Positions 63,701 to 64,000 of a stretch of DNA of 64,000 nt are shown one piece after another. The stretch comes from Acanthopleura granulata. Taxonomy: Eukaryota > Mollusca > Polyplacophora > Chitonida > Chitonidae. Location: positions 13,312,337 to 13,376,336 of the forward strand of contig JABBOT010000080.1 of the NCBI GenBank assembly GCA_016165875.1, written 5' to 3'. Made by a program: the position numbers and the translations under genes. The first letter of the stretch is position 1. Each line of letters begins with the position of its first letter. The notes below the pieces were generated by a model. It saw only the letters and a list, made by a program, of their open reading frames with translations. It was not told where the DNA came from and searched no databases.

Positions 63701-64000
63701 TTTGTCTGGGTCGTTTTCAACTCGCCTTTGCGTCAACCTCAATAAAATCTTACAGAGGTCTTACTGAGTCGCGTATTGCATTTGTCCCCAAAAACCAAAA
63801 CAATCGAATCGATCGAGCAAGGGATTTGTTCTTCAGATCAGCTTTGTGTTAAAACATAAACATCTACTGCTCTCAAAGTCATATACAGTAAACCTATTAT
63901 TTGTTTGTCCAATATGGCAAAACAATTGAATCTGATAACGAGTGTGCTGTCTAAAAAGTTTCATGTTGCATTTCGCCCTCGAGCCAACATCAAATGTTAC
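60795..64000. other. Gene-free right end
   Basis: Begins with the acceptor of the 5' noncoding intron of the second transporter gene. Contains a 9-bp repeat (AGATATCAA three times near 60998-61023), poly(T) near 61825 and a SINE tail at 62787-62835. The upstream noncoding exon could lie here or beyond the window. Open frames up to 91 codons show nothing recognisable. Confidence 0.5.
62787..62835 (+). repeat. SINE tail remnant
   Basis: CTTGAAATCGGCGTTAAACAC followed by AATAAAGAAACAAATAAATA: the last bases of a family-1-type tail. Confidence 0.5.

Overview
The window looks like nuclear DNA of an invertebrate animal, most probably a mollusc or another lophotrochozoan. It is AT-rich, its genes have GT-AG introns, and it carries tRNA-headed SINEs whose central and tail sequences resemble families I remember from mollusc genomes. 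The species cannot be fixed from the sequence. I found no bacterial, viral or CRISPR features.

Left part (1-12158): a tandem segmental duplication with a period of about 6.46 kb. Each unit holds an intronless gene for a small secreted protein with 12 cysteines, followed by about 5.5 kb of flank. Only the last 80 bp of the left gene are in the window. The second gene (5765-6538) is complete, with a TATA box, an initiator and a poly(A) signal. The flanks at 81-5519 and 6539-12158 align closely but differ by a 383-bp segment, a segment of roughly 490 bp, and a 62-bp retroposed insertion with a perfect 13-bp target-site duplication.

Middle and right parts (16115-60773, minus strand): two paralogous genes for SLC7-type amino-acid transporters, closest by memory to the b(0,+)AT/SLC7A9 light chain. 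Each splits into 12 coding exons that I could join in frame (518 and 501 codons). The ten internal exons have identical lengths and phases in the two genes, so they arose by an old duplication. Both keep the extracellular cysteine that in this family links the transporter to an SLC3 heavy chain; no heavy-chain gene is in the window.

Between them (about 24-48 kb) lie a decayed non-LTR retrotransposon (29160-31770), SINEs and several tandem repeats (52-bp, 61-bp and 29-bp units), but no further gene I can support. The right end (56.8-60.1 kb), inside the first intron of the second transporter, holds minisatellites and a cluster of SINEs of two families. An unclassified dispersed repeat occurs six times; in one copy part of it has been amplified into a 79-bp minisatellite. 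I found no convincing new molecular system. The most informative features are the young secreted-protein duplication, the transporter pair and the unclassified repeats.
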